DNA from: Alistipes sp.
GTDB taxonomy: Bacteria; Bacteroidota; Bacteroidia; Bacteroidales; Rikenellaceae
Assembly: GCA_017937125.1 (NCBI GenBank)
Contig: JAGBEH010000003.1
Span: 1-64,000 of the forward strand
Length of the DNA stretch: 64,000 nucleotides
Direction of reading: 5' to 3'
Positions 51,135-59,972 of the stretch are shown piece after piece. Numbering within the stretch: the first letter of the stretch is position 1; each line of letters starts with the position of its first letter. Made by a program: the position numbers and the translations under genes. Under the pieces are notes generated by a model. That model saw only the letters and a program-made list of their open reading frames with translations, ran no database searches and was not told where the DNA came from.

Positions 51135-53336
51135 TTAATTATTTACTCGATAAACTCTCTGTACGCCCTTGATGCGGGAAAGCGCGTGTATCAGCATATC
51201 GACCACACCCGTCCCCGACACTTCGACGCTTACCGTTCCGACGACCGACCCGTCTCCGCGCGAGATGAAACTTATCGACCGTATATTCAGCTTCAGGTCG
51301 CGGCTTATGACCTCCGTTATGCGGTTGGCCAGCCCCGTGGAGTCCTGTGCTATGATCGATACCGTCGCACGGAACGACCCGTCGGCATTGCTGCGCCAGC
51401 GCGCCTCCATTATGCGGTACGGGTAGTTTTCTCGCATACGTCGCGCATTGGGACAGTCCGTGCGGTGTATGGTGATGCCCGAGTTTACGGTGACGAACCC
51501 GAATATGTCGTCGCCTTTTATCGGGTTGCAGCACTTCGCCAACTTATACTCGATGTTATTTATCGTATCGTCGATAATCAGGGCATCACCCGATGCGGGG
51601 CCTTTACGATCGGCCGCCTTGCGATTGCGCTCGGCTTCCGCTTCGGCTACGGCGCGTCGCCGCTCTTCGTCGGCGATGCCCGTCTGCCAGCGGGTCAATA
51701 TATCCTTGACGTCGCCCAGATCGAGTTTCTCGGTGGCTATCATCTCGTAGAGTATGGTGCCCGTGCGTATCTTGTAGAATTTTACCAGATAGGCTACGGC
51801 TTCGTCTATCGAGACCGTGAATTTCCAGTTCTTGAGTTTGCGTTCCAGTTCCTCGCGCCCGATCTTAGCATTTTTGGCCTGCTCTTCGCGCAGGAACGAC
51901 TTTATCCTGTTGCGCGCCTTGGTCGTCACCACGAAGTTGAGCCAGTCGGCTTTCGGCGTCTGGTTCTTCTGGGTGAATATCTCGGCGATGTCGCCGTTAT
52001 GCAGGATTTCGCGTATGGGCACCGCACGTCCGTTTACTTTTCCTCCCGCACAGGTTGCGCCTAAGGACGTGTGGATGTCGAACGCGAAGTCGAGCAGCGT
52101 GGCCCCTTCGGGCAGCTTGCGGATGTCCCCGTTGGGCGTGAATACGAATATCTCGCCCGACGAGGGCTTGGCCTCGAACCGCTGCGCCAGCGAGTGGGGC
52201 GTATCTTCTATAAGTTCGCGCAGGTGCGTGAGCCACTGTTCGCTGGTCTGCGCACCCTGATTTACGCCCTTGTAACGCCAGTGCGCCGCAATGCCGCGCT
52301 CGGCCACGTCGTTCATCCTTTCGGTGCGTATCTGGATTTCAACCCAGCGCCCGCCGCCCGCCGCGACGGTCGTGTGTAGCGACTCGTAACCGTTCGATTT
52401 GGGAATGGTTATCCAGTCGCGCATACGCTCGGGGTTGGGCGTGTAGATGTCGCTGACGATGGTGTAGACCGTCCAGCACAGCTGTTTTTCGACCTCCTTT
52501 TCGCAGTCGATGATGATGCGGATCGCGAAGATGTCGTAAACCCCTTCGAACGGCACGTGCTGCTTGCGCATCTTGTTCCAAATCGAGAATATCGACTTGG
52601 TGCGGCTCTTTATATGGTACTTTATGCCGTGGGCGTCGAGCTGTTTCGATATGGGCGCTATAAATTCGGCGATGAACGTTTTCTGCTCCGACTCGGTCTG
52701 TTCGAGTTTGGTCTTTATCCCGTTGAAATCGTCGGGTTCGAGATAGCTCAACGCTATGTCTTCGAGTTCGCTCTTGATGTTGTAGAGACCTAATTTGTGC
52801 GCTATCTGCGCATAGAGGTTCATACTCTCCCAACTCTTTTTGCGCCACTTTTCTTTGGGGAACATTTGCAGGCTGCGCATAACCTCCAGCCTGTCGGCCA
52901 GTTTTATCAATATTACGCGCGGGTCTTTCGAGTAGGAGACTATCAGGTCGCGGAAGTTGGAGGCCTGCTCTTTCGAGGTTTTCAGCTTTATGGCCGAGAT
53001 GTTCGCCAGTCCTACGGTGATGCCGACGACCTCCTCGCCGAAAAGCGCGCGTATCTCTTCGATCAGCGGAACCAGCTCTTCGCGATGCTCCTTGTCGGCG
53101 ATGCGCACTACGTCGTGGATTATCGACGCTATGGCGGAGTTCCTCCCCAGCCCGATTTCCGATACCACTATCATCGCCACAGCGGCTCCGTGGTCGAGCA
53201 GGGGCGTGCCGTCGTAGCGTACGGCATCGCCCAACCGCTCGGCGGCGAAGGCCAAAGCCTTGTCCACGAGCGTTCGGGTGGTTTCGGAGAACGTATTCCG
53301 AACGAAATCCCTCAATTTATCGTATCTGTCCGACAT
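51135..53336 (-). CDS. Bifunctional (p)ppGpp synthetase/hydrolase
   Basis: This 733-residue Rsh protein controls the stringent response. It has an HD hydrolase domain (LLDHGAAVA and IIHDVVRIAD, about 47-80), a synthetase domain (SRTKSIFSIWNKM, GVYDIFAIRIII, SNGYESLHTTV, about 250-390), a TGS domain (VFTPNGDIRKLPEGATLLDF, about 415-470) and a C-terminal ACT domain. The HD residues and the synthetase residues are both present, which suggests both activities. It is a single gene with its own -7 box and a terminator-like stem after it. Confidence 0.94.
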   Translation of the reverse strand: MSDRYDKLRDFVRNTFSETTRTLVDKALAFAAERLGDAVRYDGTPLLDHGAAVAMIVVSEIGLGRNSAIASIIHDVVRIADKEHREELVPLIEEIRALFGEEVVGITVGLANISAIKLKTSKEQASNFRDLIVSYSKDPRVILIKLADRLEVMRSLQMFPKEKWRKKSWESMNLYAQIAHKLGLYNIKSELEDIALSYLEPDDFNGIKTKLEQTESEQKTFIAEFIAPISKQLDAHGIKYHIKSRTKSIFSIWNKMRKQHVPFEGVYDIFAIRIIIDCEKEVEKQLCWTVYTIVSDIYTPNPERMRDWITIPKSNGYESLHTTVAAGGGRWVEIQIRTERMNDVAERGIAAHWRYKGVNQGAQTSEQWLTHLRELIEDTPHSLAQRFEAKPSSGEIFVFTPNGDIRKLPEGATLLDFAFDIHTSLGATCAGGKVNGRAVPIREILHNGDIAEIFTQKNQTPKADWLNFVVTTKARNRIKSFLREEQAKNAKIGREELERKLKNWKFTVSIDEAVAYLVKFYKIRTGTILYEMIATEKLDLGDVKDILTRWQTGIADEERRRAVAEAEAERNRKAADRKGPASGDALIIDDTINNIEYKLAKCCNPIKGDDIFGFVTVNSGITIHRTDCPNARRMRENYPYRIMEARWRSNADGSFRATVSIIAQDSTGLANRITEVISRDLKLNIRSISFISRGDGSVVGTVSVEVSGTGVVDMLIHALSRIKGVQRVYRVNN

Positions 53337-53347
53337 AACCGATGCTG

Positions 53348-53355
53348 CAAATATA
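53348..53355 (-). promoter_or_regulatory. -7 box for the rsh gene
   Basis: On the minus strand TATATTTG lies 11 bp before the ATG at 53336, so the leader would be very short. No clear -33 box is seen. Confidence 0.55.
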
Positions 53356-53416
53356 ATAAAAACCGACTATCGATGCGTATTTGTCGGAATAAAACCGCCT
53401 TGTAATGCAAAACCGT

Positions 53417-53424
53417 TATATTTG
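53417..53424 (+). promoter_or_regulatory. -7 box for the haemolysin-III gene
   Basis: TATATTTG lies 24 bp before the ATG at 53449. Confidence 0.55.
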
Positions 53425-53448
53425 TAACGGATTTCGGTATGATTTGGT

Positions 53449-54111
53449 ATGAAGAAAATGAAAAAAGAGAAGAAGCCTTATATCCAGAGCTTCGGCGAGG
53501 AGGTCGGAAATTCCGTCTCGCACGGGGTAATGACGGTCTTCGCGCTTTGCGGACTTCCGTTCGCGGCCGTTCGGGGATATATCTCAGCGGGCACGGAGGG
53601 TGCCGTCTGTGCGAGCGTGTTCGTATTGTCTTTGATATGTATGTTCCTCGGATCGACGCTGTATCACTGTATGGCGCCCGAGTCGAAACACAAGGCCGTG
53701 TTCCATATCCTCGACCACATATTCATCTACGTGGCCATTGCGGGGACATATACGCCCGTAGCCGTTTCAGTAATAGGCGGCTGGCAGGGCATTCTCATCG
53801 TGGCGGTACAGTGGGCGATGGTGGTGTTCGGCATTATCTATAAATCTCTGTCCCGCAAGTCTATACCTGCTTTGAGCCTGTCCATATATCTGATTATGGG
53901 GTGGACGGTTGTGTTCTTTTTCCCGCTCTTTCTGCGCAACGCCTCGGCAGGAACGCTGTGGTTCATCGCGGCGGGCGGAGTGCTTTATACCGTCGGTGCG
54001 TGGTTCTATGCCCGCAAGGGGTTTCGCTATCACCACCTCGTGTGGCACCTGCTCATAAACCTCGCGGCCGTGTGCCATTATATAGCGATAGTTTTCTGTC
54101 TCTATCGATAG
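53449..54111 (+). CDS. Haemolysin III family (PAQR-like) membrane protein
   Basis: The 220-residue protein has seven hydrophobic segments and the conserved zinc-site residues of the family: SVSHGVMT near the first helix, LYHCMAPES, FHILDHIFIYVAIAGTYTP and HHLVWHLLIN near the last helix. The family is named for haemolysin III of Bacillus cereus but is related to animal adiponectin receptors; most bacterial members have no proven toxic role. The methyltransferase gene lies 5 bp away, convergent. Confidence 0.9.
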   Translation: MKKMKKEKKPYIQSFGEEVGNSVSHGVMTVFALCGLPFAAVRGYISAGTEGAVCASVFVLSLICMFLGSTLYHCMAPESKHKAVFHILDHIFIYVAIAGTYTPVAVSVIGGWQGILIVAVQWAMVVFGIIYKSLSRKSIPALSLSIYLIMGWTVVFFFPLFLRNASAGTLWFIAAGGVLYTVGAWFYARKGFRYHHLVWHLLINLAAVCHYIAIVFCLYR

Positions 54112-54116
54112 GTGCG

Positions 54117-54890
54117 TTATATCTTGCGAACCAAGTATATGCGCTCGTCGGAGAGGGCGTATTTAGTGCGTTCCTCGGGCGTGAACGTCGCGGCATAGTC
54201 TATCGCTTCAGCTTCGAAACCCGCTTCGCGCAGGCGGTCGGTGTAGTCGCGGCCGTAGATGCGGCGATGGTCGTACTGCCCGAATATGCGGGTGCGTTCG
54301 GCGGGGTCGGAAATCGTGTCGTCCTCGAAGGTTTCGGCACGCGAAAGTTCTACGGGCGAGAGAATTATGCCCCAACCTCCCGTCCGCATCACGCGGTGTA
54401 TCTCGCGCATAGCCCGACGGTCGTCGGCGACGTGCTCCATTATATGATTGCAGATTACGATGTCGGCGAAGCCCTCTTCGAGCGGGATATTCTGAATGTC
54501 GAAATGCATCTTTGCGAGCGGACTCTCCAAGTCGGCCGTTACGTACATATCGTCATTCCCCGCATATATGCGCTTCAGCCGTCGCATAAGCGACACTTCG
54601 GGAGCTACGTGCAGCAGCCGTTTGTCGCCTTTCGCGATATCGGTCTCGCGTTCCAACCACAGCCACAGCAGACGGTGCCGTTCGAGCGAAAGGCACCGCG
54701 GGCACAATGCGTCTTCGCGGGGGATGACATACCCGTATGGCAGGAATTTGCGCCGTCGGCATCCGCATACGGGGCACTCGCGTCCGCGTCCGATATAAAA
54801 CAATCCCAACAGCGGCACGCCGAATGATGCCGCCCGTTGCAGCAGCGGGCGCGGCAGGGCGTTGAGTATGAATTTTATGAACCGCTTCAT
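54117..54890 (-). CDS. SAM-dependent methyltransferase with Cys4 N-terminus
   Basis: The 257-residue protein has a basic, hydrophobic N-terminus (about 1-33), then CPVCG and LCPRC (about 38-66), which look like a zinc-binding pair, then a class I methyltransferase domain: LHVAPEVSLMRR, VTADLESP, ADIVICNHIMEHV and MREIHRVMRTGGWGIIL. The acceptor is unknown; a glycan- or lipid-linked substrate is a guess from its membrane-like N-terminus. The start ATG overlaps the xseB stop codon as ATGA. Confidence 0.82.
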   Translation of the reverse strand: MKRFIKFILNALPRPLLQRAASFGVPLLGLFYIGRGRECPVCGCRRRKFLPYGYVIPREDALCPRCLSLERHRLLWLWLERETDIAKGDKRLLHVAPEVSLMRRLKRIYAGNDDMYVTADLESPLAKMHFDIQNIPLEEGFADIVICNHIMEHVADDRRAMREIHRVMRTGGWGIILSPVELSRAETFEDDTISDPAERTRIFGQYDHRRIYGRDYTDRLREAGFEAEAIDYAATFTPEERTKYALSDERIYLVRKI

Positions 54891-55081
54891 TGTTCGCCGA
54901 ACAGTTTTTCGACCTCGTCTTCCGTTTTGCGCAGCTTGGCCTTGCACAGTTCTATCAGTTCCGATGCACGCTTCACCTTGGCGGTCAGCGTGTCTACATC
55001 GGTGTTTTCCTCGCGCAGTGCCGCCAGAATCGTCTCTATTTCGGCCATTGCGTCGGTGTATGAAATCTCTTTTTTCGCCAT
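54887..55081 (-). CDS. xseB: Exodeoxyribonuclease VII small subunit
   Basis: This 64-residue helical protein (MAKKEISYTDAMAEIETIL at its start) binds the large subunit XseA in ExoVII, which degrades single-stranded DNA. The ATG at 55081 is preferred; an in-frame TTG at 55096 would overlap the xseA stop codon. It lies 11 bp after xseA, which confirms the call, and overlaps the next gene by 4 bp. Confidence 0.92.
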   Translation of the reverse strand: MAKKEISYTDAMAEIETILAALREENTDVDTLTAKVKRASELIELCKAKLRKTEDEVEKLFGEQ

Positions 55082-55092
55082 AATACGTATTT

Positions 55093-56346
55093 TCAATCGA
55101 CCTTCTCGGGTGCGTTCGTAACTTTCGTAAGTATTTTGCCGTCCGCAAGCTCTATCGTCAGGCTGCTGCCTGCCTCAACTGCGGCGGCGGATGTTATCGC
55201 CCTTCCGTCGAGCCGCGCTACGGCGAATCCCAACCGCAATATGCGCTGCGGCGAGCGGCTCTCTATAAGCTCGCCTAATGATTCCAGCCGTTTCCGTTGT
55301 CCTGTTACGGCGTCTTCGGCATTGCGTTCGAGCGCTTCGGCGGCATTGTTCAGCTTCATCGCCTCGATTGCGAATATGTTGCGTACGGTACGGTCGAGGA
55401 CGCCGCGCGCCCGTTCGATCCGCAGTTCGTGCGAGCGCGTTGCGGACATGAAAAGTTCGTGCAGTTGTACGGCGGCATAATCCAACGCCCCGTCTACACG
55501 GGCCGCACGGTCGTTAAGCCATACGGCGACGGCGGTCGGTGTCTTCAGCGGAAGGCAGGCGACCATATCGGCGACGCTTACGTCCTTGTCGTGGCCGATG
55601 CCCGTGATGACCGGCAGAGGAAACTGTGCTATGTGTGCCGCCAATCTGTACGAATTGAAGCAGTTGAGGTCGCTCACGGCACCGCCGCCGCGAATTATCG
55701 CTACTGCGTCGAACCGTCCGCCGACATCGGCGATGCGTTCGAGCGCGGCGATTATCGACTCTTCGCTCGCGGCACCCTGCATCACGGAGTCGAACAGCGT
55801 TACGGTAAAGGCATATTCGCTCTTAGACAGTTCGTTGCGGAAATCCTGATAACCCGCCGCACTGCTGCTCGAGATTACGGCAATGCGCTGTACGGCCGCA
55901 GGCATCGGCACCTCGCGGTTCATATCCCATACGCCGTCGCGCTTGAGCTGTGCGATGGTCTCCTGCTTGCGGCGCTCCATATCGCCGAGCGTGTAGGCGG
56001 GGTCGATGTCGATGATCTGCAACGACAGTCCGTACAGTTCGTGGTAGTTTACTGCGACACGTATCAATATGCGTATGCCGCTTGCGAGCCGCTGCCCGCT
56101 TTCGGCTTCGAACCGACCCGCTATGTGCGGATATCGGGACCTCCATATCACGCCGCGTGCCTGCGCGCGGGCTATGCCGTCCGTGTCACCCTTTTCGATG
56201 AGTTCCAGATAGCAATGCCCCGAAGAGTTGGTCTTTATGTCGGCGATTTCGGCACTGACCCATACGGCGTCCCCGAACGCTTCGGCGAGTGCCGTGCGTA
56301 TCGAAGCCTGTAATTCGGCCAGTGTCATATGTCGCGGGGCTGTCAT
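55093..56346 (-). CDS. xseA: Exodeoxyribonuclease VII large subunit
   Basis: The 417-residue nuclease subunit has an N-terminal OB fold (about 5-95, VWVSAEIADIKTNSSGHCYLE) and the catalytic region with RIAVISSSSAAGYQDF, AIIRGGGAVSDLNCF, PVITGIGHDKDVSVAD and KTPTAVA. These motifs define the family. It lies 3 bp after menA on the same strand and is followed by xseB, so it is part of a tight operon of menA-xseA-xseB-methyltransferase. Confidence 0.95.
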   Translation of the reverse strand: MTAPRHMTLAELQASIRTALAEAFGDAVWVSAEIADIKTNSSGHCYLELIEKGDTDGIARAQARGVIWRSRYPHIAGRFEAESGQRLASGIRILIRVAVNYHELYGLSLQIIDIDPAYTLGDMERRKQETIAQLKRDGVWDMNREVPMPAAVQRIAVISSSSAAGYQDFRNELSKSEYAFTVTLFDSVMQGAASEESIIAALERIADVGGRFDAVAIIRGGGAVSDLNCFNSYRLAAHIAQFPLPVITGIGHDKDVSVADMVACLPLKTPTAVAVWLNDRAARVDGALDYAAVQLHELFMSATRSHELRIERARGVLDRTVRNIFAIEAMKLNNAAEALERNAEDAVTGQRKRLESLGELIESRSPQRILRLGFAVARLDGRAITSAAAVEAGSSLTIELADGKILTKVTNAPEKVD

Positions 56347-56349
56347 CGC

Positions 56350-57234
56350 CTATCCGAGCAATATCCCTGCCGTGAGCAAGGCTCCGAACAACATTATGTT
56401 GCGTGCCGTCAGTCCGAGACAGACGTTCAACTCCGCACCGTGGTCTATGCGTACCATTTTACGCCATACCGCAACGTGGAGTACGCCGTAAACGAGCGGC
56501 AATAACCCCGCCCATATCCGTCCGTAGGCGATGAGCGACAGACAGAGCGCCATACCCGCCAGCCCCGCCAGCAGATAGAGCCGGCTTCCGAATGCGGCGC
56601 CGAAGAGGACTACCGACGTGCGTTTGCCCACGGCGGCGTCTTCGTTGCGGTCGCGGAAGTTGTTCACGATAAGCATCGTGTCGATTATAAGGCCGCAGGC
56701 CAGCGATACGAGCGTTATTTCGGGTGTCCAGTGCCCCGTTTGGATGTAGTAGGTGAACCCTACGGGAACCACCCCGAAGAATATGATTACGGCTATGTCG
56801 CCCAGACCGTTGTAGGCCAGCGGGAAGGGTCCTGCCGTGTAAATATAGGCGAAGAACAGGCAGGCGAGTCCGACGAATATCAGCCATGGCCCTCCGTAAA
56901 AGAGCAGCCCGCATCCTGCTGCGCACGCCGCAAGCGTGAAGAGAATAATTCCGCGTTTCATTGCGGGCATCGTTATGTAGCCTTTGGCCAATGCTCTGTC
57001 GGGACCGAGCCTGTCGGGATTGTCGGCACCTTTGAGCAGGTCCCAGAGATCGTTTACGAGATTGGCCGTACACTGCATAAGGACTGCGAATACCAGACAC
57101 AGCAATGCGGGTACGGGGCGGAACCCTCCGTCGGTAAAGGCCATTGCCGATGCTGCGGCAACGAGGATTACGGCATTGCCGAGACTGTATGGCCTTACGG
57201 CCAGTATCCACGCGGAGAGGGAGTTGGTCTTCAT
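56350..57234 (-). CDS. menA: 1,4-dihydroxy-2-naphthoate polyprenyltransferase
   Basis: This 294-residue membrane enzyme joins a polyprenyl chain to dihydroxynaphthoate in menaquinone synthesis. It has about nine hydrophobic helices and the two aspartate motifs of the UbiA family: NDLWDLLKGADNPDR (about 62-76) and DTMLIVNNFRDRNED (about 185-199). The polyprenyl synthase at 47751-48737 could supply its substrate. It lies 4 bp after the plug/TonB-like gene. No other menaquinone genes are in the window. Confidence 0.95.
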   Translation of the reverse strand: MKTNSLSAWILAVRPYSLGNAVILVAAASAMAFTDGGFRPVPALLCLVFAVLMQCTANLVNDLWDLLKGADNPDRLGPDRALAKGYITMPAMKRGIILFTLAACAAGCGLLFYGGPWLIFVGLACLFFAYIYTAGPFPLAYNGLGDIAVIIFFGVVPVGFTYYIQTGHWTPEITLVSLACGLIIDTMLIVNNFRDRNEDAAVGKRTSVVLFGAAFGSRLYLLAGLAGMALCLSLIAYGRIWAGLLPLVYGVLHVAVWRKMVRIDHGAELNVCLGLTARNIMLFGALLTAGILLG

Positions 57235-57238
57235 TATG

Positions 57239-57808
57239 TTATCTTATTATCAGTTCTATCGGTCGCGGCAGAGGTTTGCCTTCGGGCAGCTGTATTTGCA
57301 GTATGTATTCGCTTTCGACGGGCTCGCCGTTCTTTTTGGCGGGTATCCACGCCGGCGTATTTTCGACGGCGGCCGTTACTTTGCGGCGCAGACGGTTGTC
57401 GGTGGACTCCAGCACTTCGCCCGCCGTGATACGGCCGTCGGTGCCTATCGTGTAGCGTATCACTACCCGTGCGGCAGGCTCGTTGGCGCCCCATTTCACG
57501 CGGGCTGCGACGTACTCGTCGAATGTCATCCCGTCGGCGGCGAAACGCGCGGGTTCGTCGTATTTGAGCGTAACGACGATTATGCCGTTGTTGGCGCGTT
57601 CGCCGTATTTGGCGATATTCTCTTCGGATGCGGGTTCCGTGTCCACGCTCTCGATATTTTCGGGCTCTATGCCCTTGAGGTCGGGCAGGTCCGTAGTGCG
57701 CCCGTTGATGATTATCAGCGGCGGTGCCGTAACGCTATGCGCATACGAAAAGAGCGGTACCGATAAAAGTACCGCAATTATCGACAGATGTATTGCCACT
57801 GTTTTCAT
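57239..57808 (-). CDS. Exported protein with plug-like and TonB C-terminal-like domains
   Basis: The 189-residue protein has a signal peptide (LSIIAVLLSVPLFSYA). The next part (about 25-85) looks like the start of a TonB-dependent receptor plug: PPLIIINGRTTDLP, ENIESVDTEPASEENIAKYG and NNGIIVVTLK. The C-terminal part (about 110-180) resembles the TonB C-terminal domain: VIRYTIGTDGRITAGEVLES. TonB normally has a membrane anchor and a proline-rich linker; both are missing, so a classical energy-transducing role is unlikely. A similar mixture occurs in M56/BlaR1-like and small periplasmic proteins of Bacteroidota. Confidence 0.72.
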   Translation of the reverse strand: MKTVAIHLSIIAVLLSVPLFSYAHSVTAPPLIIINGRTTDLPDLKGIEPENIESVDTEPASEENIAKYGERANNGIIVVTLKYDEPARFAADGMTFDEYVAARVKWGANEPAARVVIRYTIGTDGRITAGEVLESTDNRLRRKVTAAVENTPAWIPAKKNGEPVESEYILQIQLPEGKPLPRPIELIIR

Positions 57809-57909
57809 AAATTCGGTTTTCCCGAATAACGTAATCCGATTCCCGTTAATTGTACGGCCTGCTGTCCCGCGCTCTTTCATACGCGCCGCCCCTGCCGTTG
57901 CGGAGCCGC

Positions 57910-58995
57910 CTACAACTCGCTCTCCTTGAGACGCTCGGCATTCTCGGCAACGATCAGATGGTCGATGCAGTCCTGAATGTCGCCGTCCATAAATGCCGAC
58001 AGGTTGTAGATGGTGTAGTTTATGCGGTGGTCGGTGATGCGCCCCTGCGGATAGTTGTAGGTGCGTATTTTCGCCGAACGGTCGCCCGTCGAGACCATAG
58101 TTTTGCGCTTCGAGGCTATCTCGTCGAGATATTTGGAGTATTCGAGGTTGAAGACGCGGGTACGCAGCTCCTCGAAAGCCTTGTCGAAGTTCTTGAGCTG
58201 CGATTTCTGGTCCTGGCACTGTACGACTATGCCTGTCGGGATGTGCGTCAGTCGTATCGCCGAGTAGGTCGTATTGACCGACTGACCGCCCGGTCCCGAT
58301 GCGCAGAAAATATCCTTGCGGATGTCGTTCATCGATATCTCCACGTCGAACTCCTCGGCTTCGGGCAGTACGGCCACCGATGCCGCCGACGTGTGCACGC
58401 GACCCTGCGTCTCGGTCTGCGGAACACGCTGCACGCGGTGCACGCCCGACTCGTATTTCAGCGTCCCGTATACGTTCTGTCCCGAAACTTTCAGCACGAC
58501 CTCCTTGTATCCGCCCGCAGCACCGTCCGAGAAAGACGTTATCTCGTAACGCCAGCCTTTCGACTCGATGTATTTGGTGTACATACGCAGCAGGTCGCCC
58601 GCGAATATGGCCGCCTCGTCGCCGCCCGTGCCGCCCCGAATCTCGACTATCGCATTTTTGGCATCCTGAGGGTCTTTCGGTATGAGCAGCAGCTTTATCT
58701 CCTCCTCCATCTTCTCGATCGAGGGTTCGAGCTCGGCGATCTCCATACGCGCCATTTCGCGCATCTCCTCGTCCTTGTCGTTCACAAGAACGTCTTTGGC
58801 TTCGGCCAGATTGGCCAATGCCGTACGGTAGCGCTCCGACGTCTCGATTATAGGCTCGAGCTCCTTGAACTCCTTGTTGTACTGCACGAACGTCTTTACG
58901 TCGGCTATGACTTCGGGGTCGGTCAGCTTTTGCCCTATCTCCTCGTATTTGAGTTTGAGACCGTCCAGACGGTCGAGTATCGAATTTTCTGCCAT
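57910..58995 (-). CDS. prfA: Peptide chain release factor 1
   Basis: RF1 ends translation at UAA and UAG. The 361-residue length fits and the catalytic GGQ is in ASGPGGQSVNTTYSA. The anticodon-like region contains QVPQTETQGRVHTSA-like sequence (RVPQTETQGRVHTSAA), consistent with the PxT motif of RF1. The ATG at 58995 (MAENSILDRLDGL) is preferred over an in-frame upstream ATG. It has its own consensus promoter. Confidence 0.95.
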   Translation of the reverse strand: MAENSILDRLDGLKLKYEEIGQKLTDPEVIADVKTFVQYNKEFKELEPIIETSERYRTALANLAEAKDVLVNDKDEEMREMARMEIAELEPSIEKMEEEIKLLLIPKDPQDAKNAIVEIRGGTGGDEAAIFAGDLLRMYTKYIESKGWRYEITSFSDGAAGGYKEVVLKVSGQNVYGTLKYESGVHRVQRVPQTETQGRVHTSAASVAVLPEAEEFDVEISMNDIRKDIFCASGPGGQSVNTTYSAIRLTHIPTGIVVQCQDQKSQLKNFDKAFEELRTRVFNLEYSKYLDEIASKRKTMVSTGDRSAKIRTYNYPQGRITDHRINYTIYNLSAFMDGDIQDCIDHLIVAENAERLKESEL

Positions 58996-59017
58996 AATGC
59001 TCTCTTTCTTCGGACTG

Positions 59018-59048
59018 CAAATATAATACAATCTTTCGAGACGACAAA
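59018..59048 (-). promoter_or_regulatory. Promoter for prfA
   Basis: On the minus strand TTTG (59045-59048), a 19-bp spacer and TATATTTG (59018-59025) form a consensus promoter 22 bp before the prfA start. Confidence 0.7.
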
Positions 59049-59080
59049 GGGCTGCCTTGCCGACAGCCCCTTTGCCCGTT

Positions 59081-59956
59081 CTATTTCAGTTCGGCCAGCC
59101 AGCGCAGAAGCAGGTTCTGCCATTCGGGCTGATAGGAGAAACGCTCGGTGCCGTAGTTGCCCCAGCCGTGTCCGCCCGTCGGGAATACGTACATCGATGC
59201 CTTTACGCCGTTGTATTTCAGCGCCGCGTAGTACATCGCCGCACCTGCTGCGGGGACCGTGCGGTCGTCGTCGCTAAGCAGAAGTATTGTCGGCGGCGTC
59301 TTTTCCGTAACGCACTTCTCCATAGAGTAATCGTCGCTCTCCTTCGCCGTGCGGTTGCGGCCGAGCAGGTTGTTGAACGTCCCCACGTGCGTGGTGTAGT
59401 TGTTGGCCGTGATTACGGGGTAGAAGAGTATCGAGAAGTTCGGTTTGTCCTCATCGGCGGCGAAGTTGGACGTATAGGCAGCCAGATGCCCGCCTGCCGA
59501 GAAGCCCATAATACCGACTTTCGCGGGATCTATGCCCTGCTTCGATGCCTCCTTGCGGACTATGCGCAACGCCTCTACGGCATCCTCCAAAGGCACCTCC
59601 TTGTGGCCGTTGGGCAGGCGATACTTGAGTACGTATGCCGCGATGCCGTTCTTGGTCAGCCATTGTGCCATAAGAAAACCTTCCTGATCCATAGAGAGTT
59701 TGGCGTAACCTCCGCCGGGGCATATTACGACCGCCTGTCCCGTACGCTTGTCCTTGTCCGCTTCGTAGACGAACAGCTCCGCCTCGGTGGTGTTCTCCAG
59801 ACGGAACGGCTGTTTGGAAATTTCCGCACCCTTCAGTTCGTTCGAGTGGGGGGCTTGGGCGTTGTCCCAAATTTTGATTGTGCGATCCTGTTGATACTGT
59901 GCAAATCCGCTCATAACGGTTGTAAGCGCCATTGCTGAAACTATTAGTCTTTTCAT
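59081..59956 (-). CDS. Secreted alpha/beta-hydrolase (acetyl-esterase/lipase-like)
   Basis: The 291-residue protein has a signal peptide (MKRLIVSAMALTTVMSGFA) and an alpha/beta-hydrolase fold: oxyanion-hole region VVICPGGGY, nucleophile elbow GFSAGGHLA, Asp in LLLSDDDRTVP and His in PTGGHGWG. The layout matches the acetyl-esterase/xylanase-esterase group that removes acetyl groups from glycans or small molecules. It follows leuS by 16 bp on the same strand, perhaps by chance of packing. The substrate is unknown. Confidence 0.88.
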   Translation of the reverse strand: MKRLIVSAMALTTVMSGFAQYQQDRTIKIWDNAQAPHSNELKGAEISKQPFRLENTTEAELFVYEADKDKRTGQAVVICPGGGYAKLSMDQEGFLMAQWLTKNGIAAYVLKYRLPNGHKEVPLEDAVEALRIVRKEASKQGIDPAKVGIMGFSAGGHLAAYTSNFAADEDKPNFSILFYPVITANNYTTHVGTFNNLLGRNRTAKESDDYSMEKCVTEKTPPTILLLSDDDRTVPAAGAAMYYAALKYNGVKASMYVFPTGGHGWGNYGTERFSYQPEWQNLLLRWLAELK

Positions 59957-59972
59957 TAGATTAGATAGGTTG

